From Thiobacillus sp. UBA6205 (GTDB taxonomy: Bacteria > Pseudomonadota > Gammaproteobacteria > Burkholderiales > Thiobacillaceae): 47,782 bases of DNA. The translations under genes were made by a program, and so were the position numbers. Location: assembly GCA_002421825.1 (NCBI GenBank), contig DISR01000065.1, positions 293 to 48,074 of the forward strand. Reading direction: 5' to 3'. Below, piece by piece: positions 15,976 to 23,814 of the stretch. Position 1 is the stretch's first letter. Each line of letters starts with the position of its first letter. The notes under the pieces were generated by a model. It saw only the letters and a list, made by a program, of their open reading frames with translations. It was not told the origin of the DNA and did not search any database.

Positions 15976-16959
15976 ATGGCAGAAATAATGTATTGGGAAG
16001 CCCTCCAGCGCGCCCATGATGAAGAAATGGCCCGCGATCCCCTGGTGATCTGCATGGGCGAGGACATCGGCGTGGCCGGCGGCACCTACAAGGCCACCAA
16101 GGGCCTGTACGAAAAATACGGTCCGCTGCGCGTGATCGACACCCCCATTTCCGAGAACAGCTACACCGGCCTCGGCATCGGCGCCTCCTTCCTCGGCGTG
16201 CGCCCGATCATCGAACTGATGTCGGTGAACTTCGCCTGGCTGGCCATGGACCAGATGTTCAACTCCGCCGCCAAGGTGCGCTACATGTCGGGCGGCCAGC
16301 TGACCGCGCCCTGCGTGTTCCGCTCCGCCGGCGGCGCTGCGCACCAGCTCGGCGCGCAGCACTCGGCGCGCATGGAAAAGGTGTTCATGGGCATCGCCGG
16401 CCTGCGCGTGGTGACGCCGTCCAACCCCAGGCAGGCCTACGGCTTGCTGAAATCCGCGGTGCGCAGCGACGATCCGGTGTACATCAACGAGCACGAGCTG
16501 ATGTACAACATGAAGGGCGACGTGCCCGACGGCGAGTACTTCCACCCGCTGGAAGGCTCCGAAGTCACCCGTTCCGGCACCGACGTCACCCTGTTCGGCT
16601 ACAACATTTCCGTGCACTGGAACCTCAAGGCCGCGGAGATCCTCGACAAGCAGTACGGCATCTCCGCCGAAGTGGTGGACCTGTACTCGCTGTCGCCGCT
16701 GGACCGCGAAGGCATCAGGAAGTCGGTGTCCAAGACCCACCGCGCCGTCGTGGTGGGCGAGGAAGAAGCGCCGGTGGGCGTGTGCGCCGAAGTCATCAGC
16801 ATCATCAACGAGGAATGCTTCTTCGAACTTGATGCCGCCCCGGTGCGCGTCAATTCCGCCCTGGTGCCGCAGCCCTACAACCATACGCTGGAAAAGGCCG
16901 CGATTCCGAATGCGGAAGATGTCGTGGCCGCGGTGCTGAAGCTTTTTGGAAGGGGCTAG
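15976..16959 (+). CDS. pdhB: Pyruvate (2-oxoacid) dehydrogenase E1 component, beta subunit
   Basis: This 327-residue partner of E1 alpha completes the alpha2-beta2 TPP enzyme. The family signatures are the MGEDIGVAGGTYKATKGL block, ENSYTGLGIGASFLGVRPI, and MDQMFNSAAKVRYMSGGQ (the E1 beta loop lining the active site). They are followed by the C-terminal transketolase-like domain (AAEILDKQYGISAEVVDLYSLSPLD). Start at 15976 was chosen because CGGAG lies six bases upstream and the protein then begins MAEIMYWEAL as in homologues. A longer reading from 15955 adds seven residues without an RBS. The stop codon lies inside the left edge of an inverted-repeat cassette that separates this gene from E2-E3. 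Confidence 0.93.
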   Translation: MAEIMYWEALQRAHDEEMARDPLVICMGEDIGVAGGTYKATKGLYEKYGPLRVIDTPISENSYTGLGIGASFLGVRPIIELMSVNFAWLAMDQMFNSAAKVRYMSGGQLTAPCVFRSAGGAAHQLGAQHSARMEKVFMGIAGLRVVTPSNPRQAYGLLKSAVRSDDPVYINEHELMYNMKGDVPDGEYFHPLEGSEVTRSGTDVTLFGYNISVHWNLKAAEILDKQYGISAEVVDLYSLSPLDREGIRKSVSKTHRAVVVGEEEAPVGVCAEVISIINEECFFELDAAPVRVNSALVPQPYNHTLEKAAIPNAEDVVAAVLKLFGRG

Positions 16960-16962
16960 GAT

Positions 16963-17375
16963 CTAGGAGTTAGGGGATAGGGATGAAGGTCAACAGCTAT
17001 CGCGACCTGCTAGCCTGGCAACTGGCAATGCAGTTGACCGAGAGTGTTTACAAGACCACCGCCACTTTCCCTAACAAAGAAACCTATGCACTTGCCAATC
17101 AGCTTCAAAGGGCGGCGGTTTCAATACCGTCGAACATTGCTGAAGGACATGCTCGAAGCTCGACCAAGGACTATCTGCGTTTCATCTCCATTGCCATGGG
17201 CTCGTTGGCCGAGCTTGAAACGCAGCTGGAACTGTCGGCAAGACTGGAATATATCGATCAACCAAAATTGGGCGAATTGCTCGCAATAGCGGATGAATTG
17301 GGAAGGATGCTCCAAGGTTTGCGAAAATCCTTGCAAAGCAAACTGGATTCCCTTTCCCTAGCCCCTAACTCCTAG
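16963..17375. repeat. Inverted-repeat pair bracketing the four-helix-bundle gene
   Basis: The left arm CTAGGAGTTAGGGGATAGGG (16963-16982) ends exactly at the base before the ATG of the enclosed gene. The right arm (17356-17375) is its reverse complement with one mismatch in 20 and includes the stop codon. Further TTAGGGG/CCCCTAA units extend both arms to about 16951 and 17387. The ORF and its inverted repeats fill the whole space between E1 beta and E2-E3. Confidence 0.9.
16983..17375 (+). CDS. Four-helix bundle protein (23S rRNA-IVP-like family)
   Basis: This 130-residue all-helical protein belongs to the family first noticed as the intervening-sequence protein of 23S rRNA genes and structurally related to Avd. 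Diagnostic segments are YRDLLAWQLAMQL, FPNKETYALANQLQRAAVSIPSNIAEG, SSTKDYLRFISIAMGSLAELETQL and a final amphipathic helix (about 95-123). The family's biochemical function is unknown. Members form pentameric bundles. Here it is not in an rRNA gene. It is inserted inside a PDH operon between perfectly positioned inverted repeats, which looks like a portable cassette. Its last residues (LAPNS) are encoded by the right repeat arm, so the C terminus may have been acquired from the repeat. The purine-rich left arm, ending AGGGG-ATAGGG, could serve as RBS. Confidence 0.9.
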   Translation: MKVNSYRDLLAWQLAMQLTESVYKTTATFPNKETYALANQLQRAAVSIPSNIAEGHARSSTKDYLRFISIAMGSLAELETQLELSARLEYIDQPKLGELLAIADELGRMLQGLRKSLQSKLDSLSLAPNS

Positions 17376-17387
17376 CCCCTAACCCCT

Positions 17388-20378
17388 ATGAATCATTACG
17401 CCATCACCATGCCCCAGCTCTCGGACACCATGACCGAGGGCGTGGTGGTCACCTGGGAAAAGCAGCCGGGCGACCGCGTCGAGCGCGGCGACATCGTGGC
17501 CACGGTGGAAACCGACAAGGCCATCATGGACGTGGAAGTGTTCAAGGCCGGCTACCTGGCCGGTCCGCTGGCCGAAGTCGGCAGCACCATTCCCGTCGGC
17601 GGCGCGCTGGGCTACATCACCGACACCGCCGGCGACATGGCGATCGCCGCCGGCGAGGTGGTGGAGGAACAGGCCCAGACCGAAATGATCCCGCACCACG
17701 CCGGCACCCCCATCGTCATGCCGCAGCTGTCCGACACCATGACCGAAGGCGTGATGGTGACCTGGGAAAAACAGCCCGGCGAAGCGATCAAGCGCGGCGA
17801 CATCGTGGCCACGGTGGAAACCGACAAGGCCATCATGGACGTGGAAGTGTTCCAGGACGGCTTCCTTTCCGGCCCCATCGCCGACGTCGGCTCGGTGATC
17901 GAAGTCGGCCACCCCATGGGCTTCATCGTCTCCGACGCCGCCAAGGTCAACACCACCGGCGTCACCATGGGCGCCGACCACAAGGTCAAGGAAACCCATT
18001 CCATGAAGGCCGGCGCGGGGGAAGCCAGGCCTGCGCCCAAGGCCGCGCCGGCCAAGGCCAACGTGCCGGTTACTGCACCCAGCGCCGCTTCGGTCAAGGT
18101 CGCGCCGGCCGCACGTCCGGCCGGCCGCCAGGCCAGCCCCTATGCGCGCAAGCTGGCGGCGCAAAGCGGCGTCGATCTCGGCAAGCTCGCCGGCAGCGGC
18201 CCGGCCGGCGTGATCATCGCCGCCGACGTGGCGCGCGCGCGCCCGTCGATGAAAGAGGTCGCGCACAGCCTGCCGCAGGTCGACGTGCCGGGCGAAGGCC
18301 GCAACATGACCTCGATGGAAAAGGCGGTGAGCCACGCCATGACGGCCTCGCTCACGCTGCCGACCTTCAACGCCACCATGAACATCGACACCGGCAAGCT
18401 CACCGCCGCCGCCAAGGCGCGCAAGGTGTCGGTGACCGTGGCCATCGCCAAGGCCTGTTCGGTGGCGATGCAGAACCATCCGCGCATGAACTGGGCCTAT
18501 CAGCCGGTGGACAAGCTGGTCGAGCGCAACGAGCACAATTTCGGCGTCGCGGTGAAATCCGACGACGGCGGCCTGGTCGTGCCCATCCTGCATGGCATCG
18601 AATCCAAGGGTCTGGAAGGCCTGCAGGCATCGTGGAACGACCTGGTGCCCAGGGCCCGCATCCGCAAGCTCAGCCCGGCCGAGTTCGCCAACCCCACCTT
18701 CACCATTTCCAACATGGGCATGTTCGGGGTCACGCATTTCACCGCCATCCCCACGCCCGGCATTTCCGCCATCCTGGCCATTGCCGCCAACGGCCCGCAG
18801 GGCACGCCCTTCACCATCACCGCCGACCATCGCGTGCTGAACGGCGCCGATGTGGCGGGTTATCTGGTCGACCTCAAGAACGCGATCGAGAATCCGGAAG
18901 CCTGGATTTCCGGCACGGCCGAGGAAGCCCCGCCCGTCTCGCCCATCCCCGAAGGCAACTGGGACTACCCGGTAGTCGTGATTGGCGGCGGCCCCGGCGG
19001 CGAGGACTGCGCGCGCGACCTGGCCGACCACGGCATCAAGGTCGCCATGGTGCACAACGAGCCCTTCCCCGGCGGCGAATGCCTGTGGCGCGGCTGCATC
19101 CCGTCCAAGGCCTGGCGCGCAGCGGCGGACAACATCCGCAACCGCGCGCACGATGCGGAAATGGGCGTTGACGGCACCGACCAGCCCAAACTCAACTGGG
19201 CGCAGGTCGAGAAGCACCGCCGCTGGGTGCAGCAGGCGCGCGGCGAAATGGCGCTCAAGGCCGACAAGGGCATGAAGATCAACGTCATCGAGGGCTTCGG
19301 CGAATTCGTCGATGCGCACACGCTGAAGGTCACCGCCCCCGACGGCGCGGTGAGCACGCTGACCTTCGGCGCCGCCGTCATTGCCACCGGCGCCCCGGCC
19401 TTCGTGCCGCCGATTGCCGGCGCGCGCGAGAACCTGGCTTCCGGCGGCGTGGTCACTTCCGACACCATCTGGAACCTGGCCAAGCCGCCGAAGAAAATGG
19501 CCATCGTCGGCGGCGGCGTGATCGGCGTCGAAATGGCGCAGATCTTCCGCGACTTCGGCTGCGAGATCCTCATGCTCGAGCGCAACACGCGCATCCTCGG
19601 CGAAGTCGAGGAAGAAATCGCCAAGACCCTGATCGGCCTGCTGGAAAAGGAAATCAACGTCGTCACCAACGCCTCCATCGACGGCGTTTCCGGCACGCCG
19701 GGCAAGATGCGCGTGGCCTACAAGAACGCAGCCGGCGAAGCCGCCGAGTTCAAGTGCGACGTGGTGCTGATGGCCACCGGCAAGCGCCCGGACACTTCCA
19801 GGCTCAAGCTCGACAAGGTCGGCATCGAGCTCGACGGTGCCGCGATCAAGGTGAACGGCCGCTGCCAGACCAGCGTGCCGCACATCTTTGCGGTGGGCGA
19901 CGTCATCGGCGGCTACATGCTGGCGCACACCGCCGCGACCCAGGGCCGCGTGGCGGCCGACAACCTCCTGGGCCACGCCAGCGAATACGACCAGGACAAG
20001 GACTGCGCCGTTACCTTCTCGCGCCCGCAGGCGGGCTTCGTCGGCCTCACGCTGGCGCAGGCCAAGGCCCGTGGCATCGATGCGGTCGAGGCCAAGATGC
20101 CGATGAGCATCGACGCCAAGGCCATGATCACCGGCGAGCTTGACGGCATGGTCAAGCTGGTGGCGGACAAGGCCAGCGGCCGCATCATCGGCGTGCACTT
20201 CCTCGCCGACCACACCGACACCCTGATCGGCACCGGCGTGATGATGGTGGCCGGCGACATGACGCTGAACCAGGTCGCCAAGGCCATCTTCCCGCATCCG
20301 ACCCAGACCGAGCTGTTCGGCGAGCTGGCCCGCCGCCTGCTGGCGCGCATGCGCCGCACCGCCAAGGCCAGGGCCTGA
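17388..20378 (+). CDS. Fused dihydrolipoyl acetyltransferase (E2)-dihydrolipoyl dehydrogenase (E3)
   Basis: This single 996-residue polypeptide carries the E2 and E3 activities of the 2-oxoacid dehydrogenase complex. Order: lipoyl domain 1 (lipoyl lysine K44 in ETDKAIMD), lipoyl domain 2 (K147), an Ala/Pro linker, the E1/E3-binding domain (about 131 residues after K147 begins ASPYARKLAAQSG), the E2 catalytic domain (about 300-515) and E3 (about 525-996). E3 shows the FAD loop VIGGGPGGED (533-538 region), the redox disulfide CLWRGC (C565, C570), a second NAD-binding loop IVGGGVIGVE, and the C-terminal HPTQTE active-site motif. The E2 active-site His481 lies in DHRVLNGAD, where the usual Asp four residues on is Asn485. 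The two lipoyl domains share 62 identical consecutive bases. No Shine-Dalgarno sequence is visible because the upstream bases belong to a repeat arm. Confidence 0.93.
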   Translation: MNHYAITMPQLSDTMTEGVVVTWEKQPGDRVERGDIVATVETDKAIMDVEVFKAGYLAGPLAEVGSTIPVGGALGYITDTAGDMAIAAGEVVEEQAQTEMIPHHAGTPIVMPQLSDTMTEGVMVTWEKQPGEAIKRGDIVATVETDKAIMDVEVFQDGFLSGPIADVGSVIEVGHPMGFIVSDAAKVNTTGVTMGADHKVKETHSMKAGAGEARPAPKAAPAKANVPVTAPSAASVKVAPAARPAGRQASPYARKLAAQSGVDLGKLAGSGPAGVIIAADVARARPSMKEVAHSLPQVDVPGEGRNMTSMEKAVSHAMTASLTLPTFNATMNIDTGKLTAAAKARKVSVTVAIAKACSVAMQNHPRMNWAYQPVDKLVERNEHNFGVAVKSDDGGLVVPILHGIESKGLEGLQASWNDLVPRARIRKLSPAEFANPTFTISNMGMFGVTHFTAIPTPGISAILAIAANGPQGTPFTITADHRVLNGADVAGYLVDLKNAIENPEAWISGTAEEAPPVSPIPEGNWDYPVVVIGGGPGGEDCARDLADHGIKVAMVHNEPFPGGECLWRGCIPSKAWRAAADNIRNRAHDAEMGVDGTDQPKLNWAQVEKHRRWVQQARGEMALKADKGMKINVIEGFGEFVDAHTLKVTAPDGAVSTLTFGAAVIATGAPAFVPPIAGARENLASGGVVTSDTIWNLAKPPKKMAIVGGGVIGVEMAQIFRDFGCEILMLERNTRILGEVEEEIAKTLIGLLEKEINVVTNASIDGVSGTPGKMRVAYKNAAGEAAEFKCDVVLMATGKRPDTSRLKLDKVGIELDGAAIKVNGRCQTSVPHIFAVGDVIGGYMLAHTAATQGRVAADNLLGHASEYDQDKDCAVTFSRPQAGFVGLTLAQAKARGIDAVEAKMPMSIDAKAMITGELDGMVKLVADKASGRIIGVHFLADHTDTLIGTGVMMVAGDMTLNQVAKAIFPHPTQTELFGELARRLLARMRRTAKARA

Positions 20379-20385
20379 TGGCCCC

Positions 20386-20408
20386 CCCCGCCCCTAACCG
20401 GGGCGGGG
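20386..20408 (+). terminator. GC-rich hairpin after the E2-E3 gene
   Basis: CCCCGCCCC (20386-20394) pairs perfectly with GGGGCGGGG (20400-20408) around a five-base loop, six bases after the E2-E3 stop. No T run follows, so it may stabilise the operon mRNA or attenuate read-through into the next gene. Confidence 0.6.
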
Positions 20409-20417
20409 CATTGCCGC

Positions 20418-21065
20418 ATGGCACAGGAAGCCCAAGCCGATCTGAACAAGGTGCTGGCTGCACTCAAGGGCCTGCATCGCGCCTTCCCCATCGAGCAGCG
20501 CCTGAAGACCCAGGCCTGCGACAGCACGCGCGAAACCTATCTTGCCGTGTTGTCGCGCTGGGTGCAGACCGCTTCCGCCCCTTCTCCGGCCGGTTTCGAT
20601 GCAGAAGCACTGGACGAATTGCTGGCGCTGGACGCGATCTATCTCACCGAGAACGAGCAGGCCATCGGCGCCGCACCCTTCTGCCCGGTGGAAACCGACA
20701 TCAAGCTCAGCTTCCCGCACGAAACACTGTATGCCCTGTCGGCGCTGGACGCACTGGCGCTGCCACGCCTGCTCGGCAGCGCCTGCGTGATCGAAACCCG
20801 CTGTCCGGCCAGCGGCCAGCCGATCAGTTTGCAGGTGGACGCGCAAGGCAATCCGCTTCCGTCGGAACTCGACAAGGCCATCGTCGTATTCCGCAAGGCC
20901 AGCGAGCACGTACAGCACTATTCCCATGACGTTTCCATGGGTATTCGCTTCGTCCATCCCGCTTTGCAGGGGCAATTCGCCCAATCGCTCACGCTGGCCG
21001 AGGCCGCCGCCGTAGCACACGCTTTTTACGCATTTCAGCGTAAAATATTTGCAGGCACCTTCTAG
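20418..21065 (+). CDS. MerB (alkylmercury lyase)-like protein
   Basis: This 215-residue protein has a C-terminal half (about 95-140) resembling the core of organomercurial lyase. LYALSALDALALPRLLGSACVIETRCPASGQPISLQV corresponds to the MerB segment in which a Cys initiates cleavage of the carbon-mercury bond. C129 would be that Cys. I see no equivalent of MerB's second catalytic Cys in the last 60 residues, so it may be a binding or regulatory homologue rather than a lyase. C34 and C89 are also present. The gene starts 39 bp after E2-E3, across a GC hairpin, and ends 105 bp before a zinc-sensing diguanylate cyclase. There is no neighbouring merA, merR or merT. Function in metal handling is inferred only. 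Confidence 0.55.
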   Translation: MAQEAQADLNKVLAALKGLHRAFPIEQRLKTQACDSTRETYLAVLSRWVQTASAPSPAGFDAEALDELLALDAIYLTENEQAIGAAPFCPVETDIKLSFPHETLYALSALDALALPRLLGSACVIETRCPASGQPISLQVDAQGNPLPSELDKAIVVFRKASEHVQHYSHDVSMGIRFVHPALQGQFAQSLTLAEAAAVAHAFYAFQRKIFAGTF

Positions 21066-21087
21066 GAGAACTTCCTAGGAGGACTTC
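21062..21087. repeat. 13-bp tandem repeat after the MerB-like gene
   Basis: CTAGGAGAACTTC (21062-21074) is followed immediately by CTAGGAGGACTTC (21075-21087), with one mismatch. The first copy overlaps the end of the MerB-like gene. Confidence 0.85.
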
Positions 21088-21170
21088 GCCAACCCCTTGC
21101 CGGGTTATCGCGGAGCGCGGTTTTGAAGGGCGGCCGAGGGGACGCAACTTAATCAAGAACCAGAGAAACA

Positions 21171-22061
21171 GTGGCAGAACATCCGGCAGACAGCGCGCTT
21201 GCGCAACTCGAACTCACGTTGGAAAACCACCAGCAGTGGGCGGAGTCTCTTGTCGCCGGCATTCTCGCCAACACCCCCCCTTCCGATGACAACCTCGTTC
21301 CCGGCGCGCACATGCTGTGCGACTTCGGCAAGTGGTACTACAGCCAGACCCACTCCTCCGTGCTGACCGAGCAGCCCCTGTTCACGACCCTGGAAAAGAA
21401 ACACCGGGCCCTGCACGATACCGCGCGAAGACTGCTTATGGCGCCTGCAGGCACAGAAAAGGCCGAAGCCTACCGCCTGTTTTCCGGCGCTTCCAGCGAC
21501 ATGGCGCTGCACATCCGCAACCTGGTCCAGGCGCTGCTGACCAACGAGCTGACCACCGATGCGCTGACCGGCGTGCCCAACCGCCGCCAGATGGACGAGC
21601 AGCTGGAAGATGCCATCTACGCCGCCAACAATGTGCTGGGCGCACCGGCCTGCCTGTCGCTGGCCGACCTCGATCATTTCAAGCGCATCAACGACACCTA
21701 CGGCCACGCCGTCGGCGACGAAGTGCTGAAAGCCTTCAGCCAGCTTTTGATCACCAGCATGCGCGACACCGACCGCATCTATCGCTACGGCGGCGAAGAA
21801 TTCCTGATCTTCATGAACCACGTCGACCTGGAGCGCGCGGAAAGCATCCTCGACCGGTTGCGTGAAAAAATCTCGCGCTACCCCCTGCACATCGACGGAC
21901 TGCCGGAACCCTTGAACATCACCGTTTCCTTCGGCATCGCCCAGGTCACCCAGGACGAAGCCCTGCGCGGTCTGATCCGGCGCGCGGACGAAGCCCTGTA
22001 CCAGGCCAAGAACGGCGGACGCAACCGCGTCTGCACGGCGAACAACAGGCTCGCCGCCTAG
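21171..22061 (+). CDS. dgcZ: CZB-GGDEF diguanylate cyclase, DgcZ-like
   Basis: This 296-residue protein makes cyclic di-GMP from two GTP. The N-terminal chemoreceptor zinc-binding domain carries the four expected ligands H20, C50, H78 and H82, within HQQW, CDFGKWYYSQ and KKHRALH. Their spacing closely matches E. coli DgcZ, where zinc binding inhibits the enzyme. The C-terminal GGDEF domain (about 130-290) has DALTGVPNRR, the RYGGEEF active loop, and an intact RxxD product-inhibition site (RDTD) five residues before GGEEF. No membrane segment is present. The start is GTG at 21171. A cytoplasmic zinc-responsive c-di-GMP switch controlling surface life is the family-based inference. Confidence 0.92.
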   Translation: MAEHPADSALAQLELTLENHQQWAESLVAGILANTPPSDDNLVPGAHMLCDFGKWYYSQTHSSVLTEQPLFTTLEKKHRALHDTARRLLMAPAGTEKAEAYRLFSGASSDMALHIRNLVQALLTNELTTDALTGVPNRRQMDEQLEDAIYAANNVLGAPACLSLADLDHFKRINDTYGHAVGDEVLKAFSQLLITSMRDTDRIYRYGGEEFLIFMNHVDLERAESILDRLREKISRYPLHIDGLPEPLNITVSFGIAQVTQDEALRGLIRRADEALYQAKNGGRNRVCTANNRLAA

Positions 22062-22135
22062 GCGCACACATCTTCACCCAACCCGGGCCGGTTGCTCGGG
22101 TAAAATGGCGGGCTTAGCTTTTTCGCAGTACCGCC

Positions 22136-23710
22136 ATGTCCTCGCTCAAAGAAGAAATCCGCCGCCGGCGCACATTCGCCATCATCTCGCACCCCGACGC
22201 GGGCAAGACCACGCTTACCGAAAAGCTGCTGTGGTACGGCGGCGCCATCCAGGTCGCGGGCGAGGTGCGCGCGCGCAAGGCGTCCCGCCATGCCACCTCC
22301 GACTGGATGGAACTGGAAAAGCAGCGCGGCATTTCCGTCACCTCCTCGGTCATGCAGTTTCCGTATCGGGAACACATCATCAACCTGCTCGACACCCCCG
22401 GCCACGAGGACTTCTCCGAGGACACCTATCGCACCCTCACCGCGGTGGACTCGGCGGTGATGGTGATCGACTCGGTCAACGGCGTCGAAGCGCAGACCAT
22501 CAAGCTGCTGCACGTGTGCCGCATGCGCGACACCCCCATCCTCACCTTCATCAACAAGCTCGACCGCGAGGGCAAGTCGCCAATTGAATTATTGGACGAG
22601 ATCGAATCGGTGCTGGAAATGCAGTGCGCGCCGATGACCTGGCCCATCGGCATGGGCAAGCGCTTCCGCGGCGTGTATCACCTGTACGACGACACCGTGC
22701 TGGTGTTCGATCCGCAGGCCGAGAAAGGCACGGGCGAGATCATCGACGGCCTCGACAACCCCAGGCTGGACGAGCGCATCGGCGAACAGGCCGACGAGCT
22801 GCGTCTCGAAGTGGAACTGGTGCGCGGCGCCTCCCACGCTTTCGAGCGCGAAGCCTATCTCACCGGCAAACAGACACCGGTATTCTTCGGCTCCGCGGTG
22901 AACAACTTCGGCGTGCAGATGCTGCTCGACGCCATCGTCGACCTCTCGCCCGGGCCGCAGCCGCGCCCGACAGAGTCAAGGGAGGTGCAGCCCGACGATG
23001 CCAAGTTCTCCGGCTTCGTGTTCAAGATCCAGGCCAACATGGACCCGCGCCACCGCGACCGCATCGCCTTCGTGCGCGTGTGTTCCGGCCGCTTCGACCG
23101 CGGCATGAAGATAAAACAGATTTCCACCGGCAAGACCCTGGCGGTCAACAACGCCATCACCTTCATGGCGCAGGACCGCAATACGGCGGAAGAAGCCTAT
23201 GCCGGCGACATCATCGGCATTCCCAACCACGGCACCATCCGCCTGGGCGACACCTTCTCCGAGGGCGAAGCGCTCAAGTTCACCGGCATCCCCTCGTTCG
23301 CGCCGGAGCTGTTCCGCAAGGCGCGCATCAGGAATCCGCTCAAGATGAAGCAGCTGCAGAAGGGCCTGCAGCAACTTGCCGAGGAAGGCGCCACCCAGCT
23401 GTTCAAGCCGCTCGCCACCAACGACCTCATCCTCGGCGCGGTCGGCGCGCTGCAGTTCGACGTGGTCGCGCACCGCCTGGAAAACGAGTACGACGTGGAC
23501 GTCGCCTTCGAACCTTGCGAATATGCCACCGCGCGCTGGCTCAGGGGCAGCGACGCCGACCTCAGGCAGCTCACCGACAAGTACGGCTACAACGTCGCGC
23601 TGGACGGCGCCGAGGAATACGTCTACCTCGCCCCCAACCGCGTCAACCTGCAACTTACCCAGGAACGCTTTCCTGACGTAAGATTCCTCGAAACCCGCGA
23701 AATCTACTGA
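22136..23710 (+). CDS. prfC: Peptide chain release factor 3
   Basis: This 524-residue translational GTPase recycles RF1 and RF2 from the ribosome after peptide release. G motifs are SHPDAGKTT (residues 18-26), DTPGHEDF and NKLD. The RF3-specific parts are the WMELEKQRGISVTSSVMQF switch region and the C-terminal FKPLATNDLILGAVGALQFDV. Length and motif order agree with the family (E. coli 529). It is free-standing between dgcZ and pyrD. A TAAAAT box at 22101-22106 could be its -10, but no good -35 was seen. Confidence 0.97.
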   Translation: MSSLKEEIRRRRTFAIISHPDAGKTTLTEKLLWYGGAIQVAGEVRARKASRHATSDWMELEKQRGISVTSSVMQFPYREHIINLLDTPGHEDFSEDTYRTLTAVDSAVMVIDSVNGVEAQTIKLLHVCRMRDTPILTFINKLDREGKSPIELLDEIESVLEMQCAPMTWPIGMGKRFRGVYHLYDDTVLVFDPQAEKGTGEIIDGLDNPRLDERIGEQADELRLEVELVRGASHAFEREAYLTGKQTPVFFGSAVNNFGVQMLLDAIVDLSPGPQPRPTESREVQPDDAKFSGFVFKIQANMDPRHRDRIAFVRVCSGRFDRGMKIKQISTGKTLAVNNAITFMAQDRNTAEEAYAGDIIGIPNHGTIRLGDTFSEGEALKFTGIPSFAPELFRKARIRNPLKMKQLQKGLQQLAEEGATQLFKPLATNDLILGAVGALQFDVVAHRLENEYDVDVAFEPCEYATARWLRGSDADLRQLTDKYGYNVALDGAEEYVYLAPNRVNLQLTQERFPDVRFLETREIY

Positions 23711-23740
23711 CCTGCAACGCATGGACAAAAATACTGAACA

Positions 23741-23802
23741 ATGAGGACAAGAGGACAGGAGGAAAACCCTTTCATTCCTCCTCCTGTCCTCTTTGTGAAA
23801 AT
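23741..23802. repeat. Intergenic palindrome of GAGGACA-type units, copy 1
   Basis: The left arm (23741-23766) contains GAGGACAAGAGGACAGGAGG. The right arm (23774-23802) contains the complementary CCTCCTCCTGTCCTCTTTGT. The spacer is about 8 bp. It lies between prfC and pyrD and is related to the element at 37758-37830. Confidence 0.85.
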
Positions 23803-23814
23803 TTAGCCCACCCA

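Noticed and set aside
17379..20297. 972-codon minus-strand frame opposite E2-E3
   Set aside because: It is a Gly/His/Val-rich shadow of the sense gene. The sense strand has complete lipoyl, E2 and E3 motifs.
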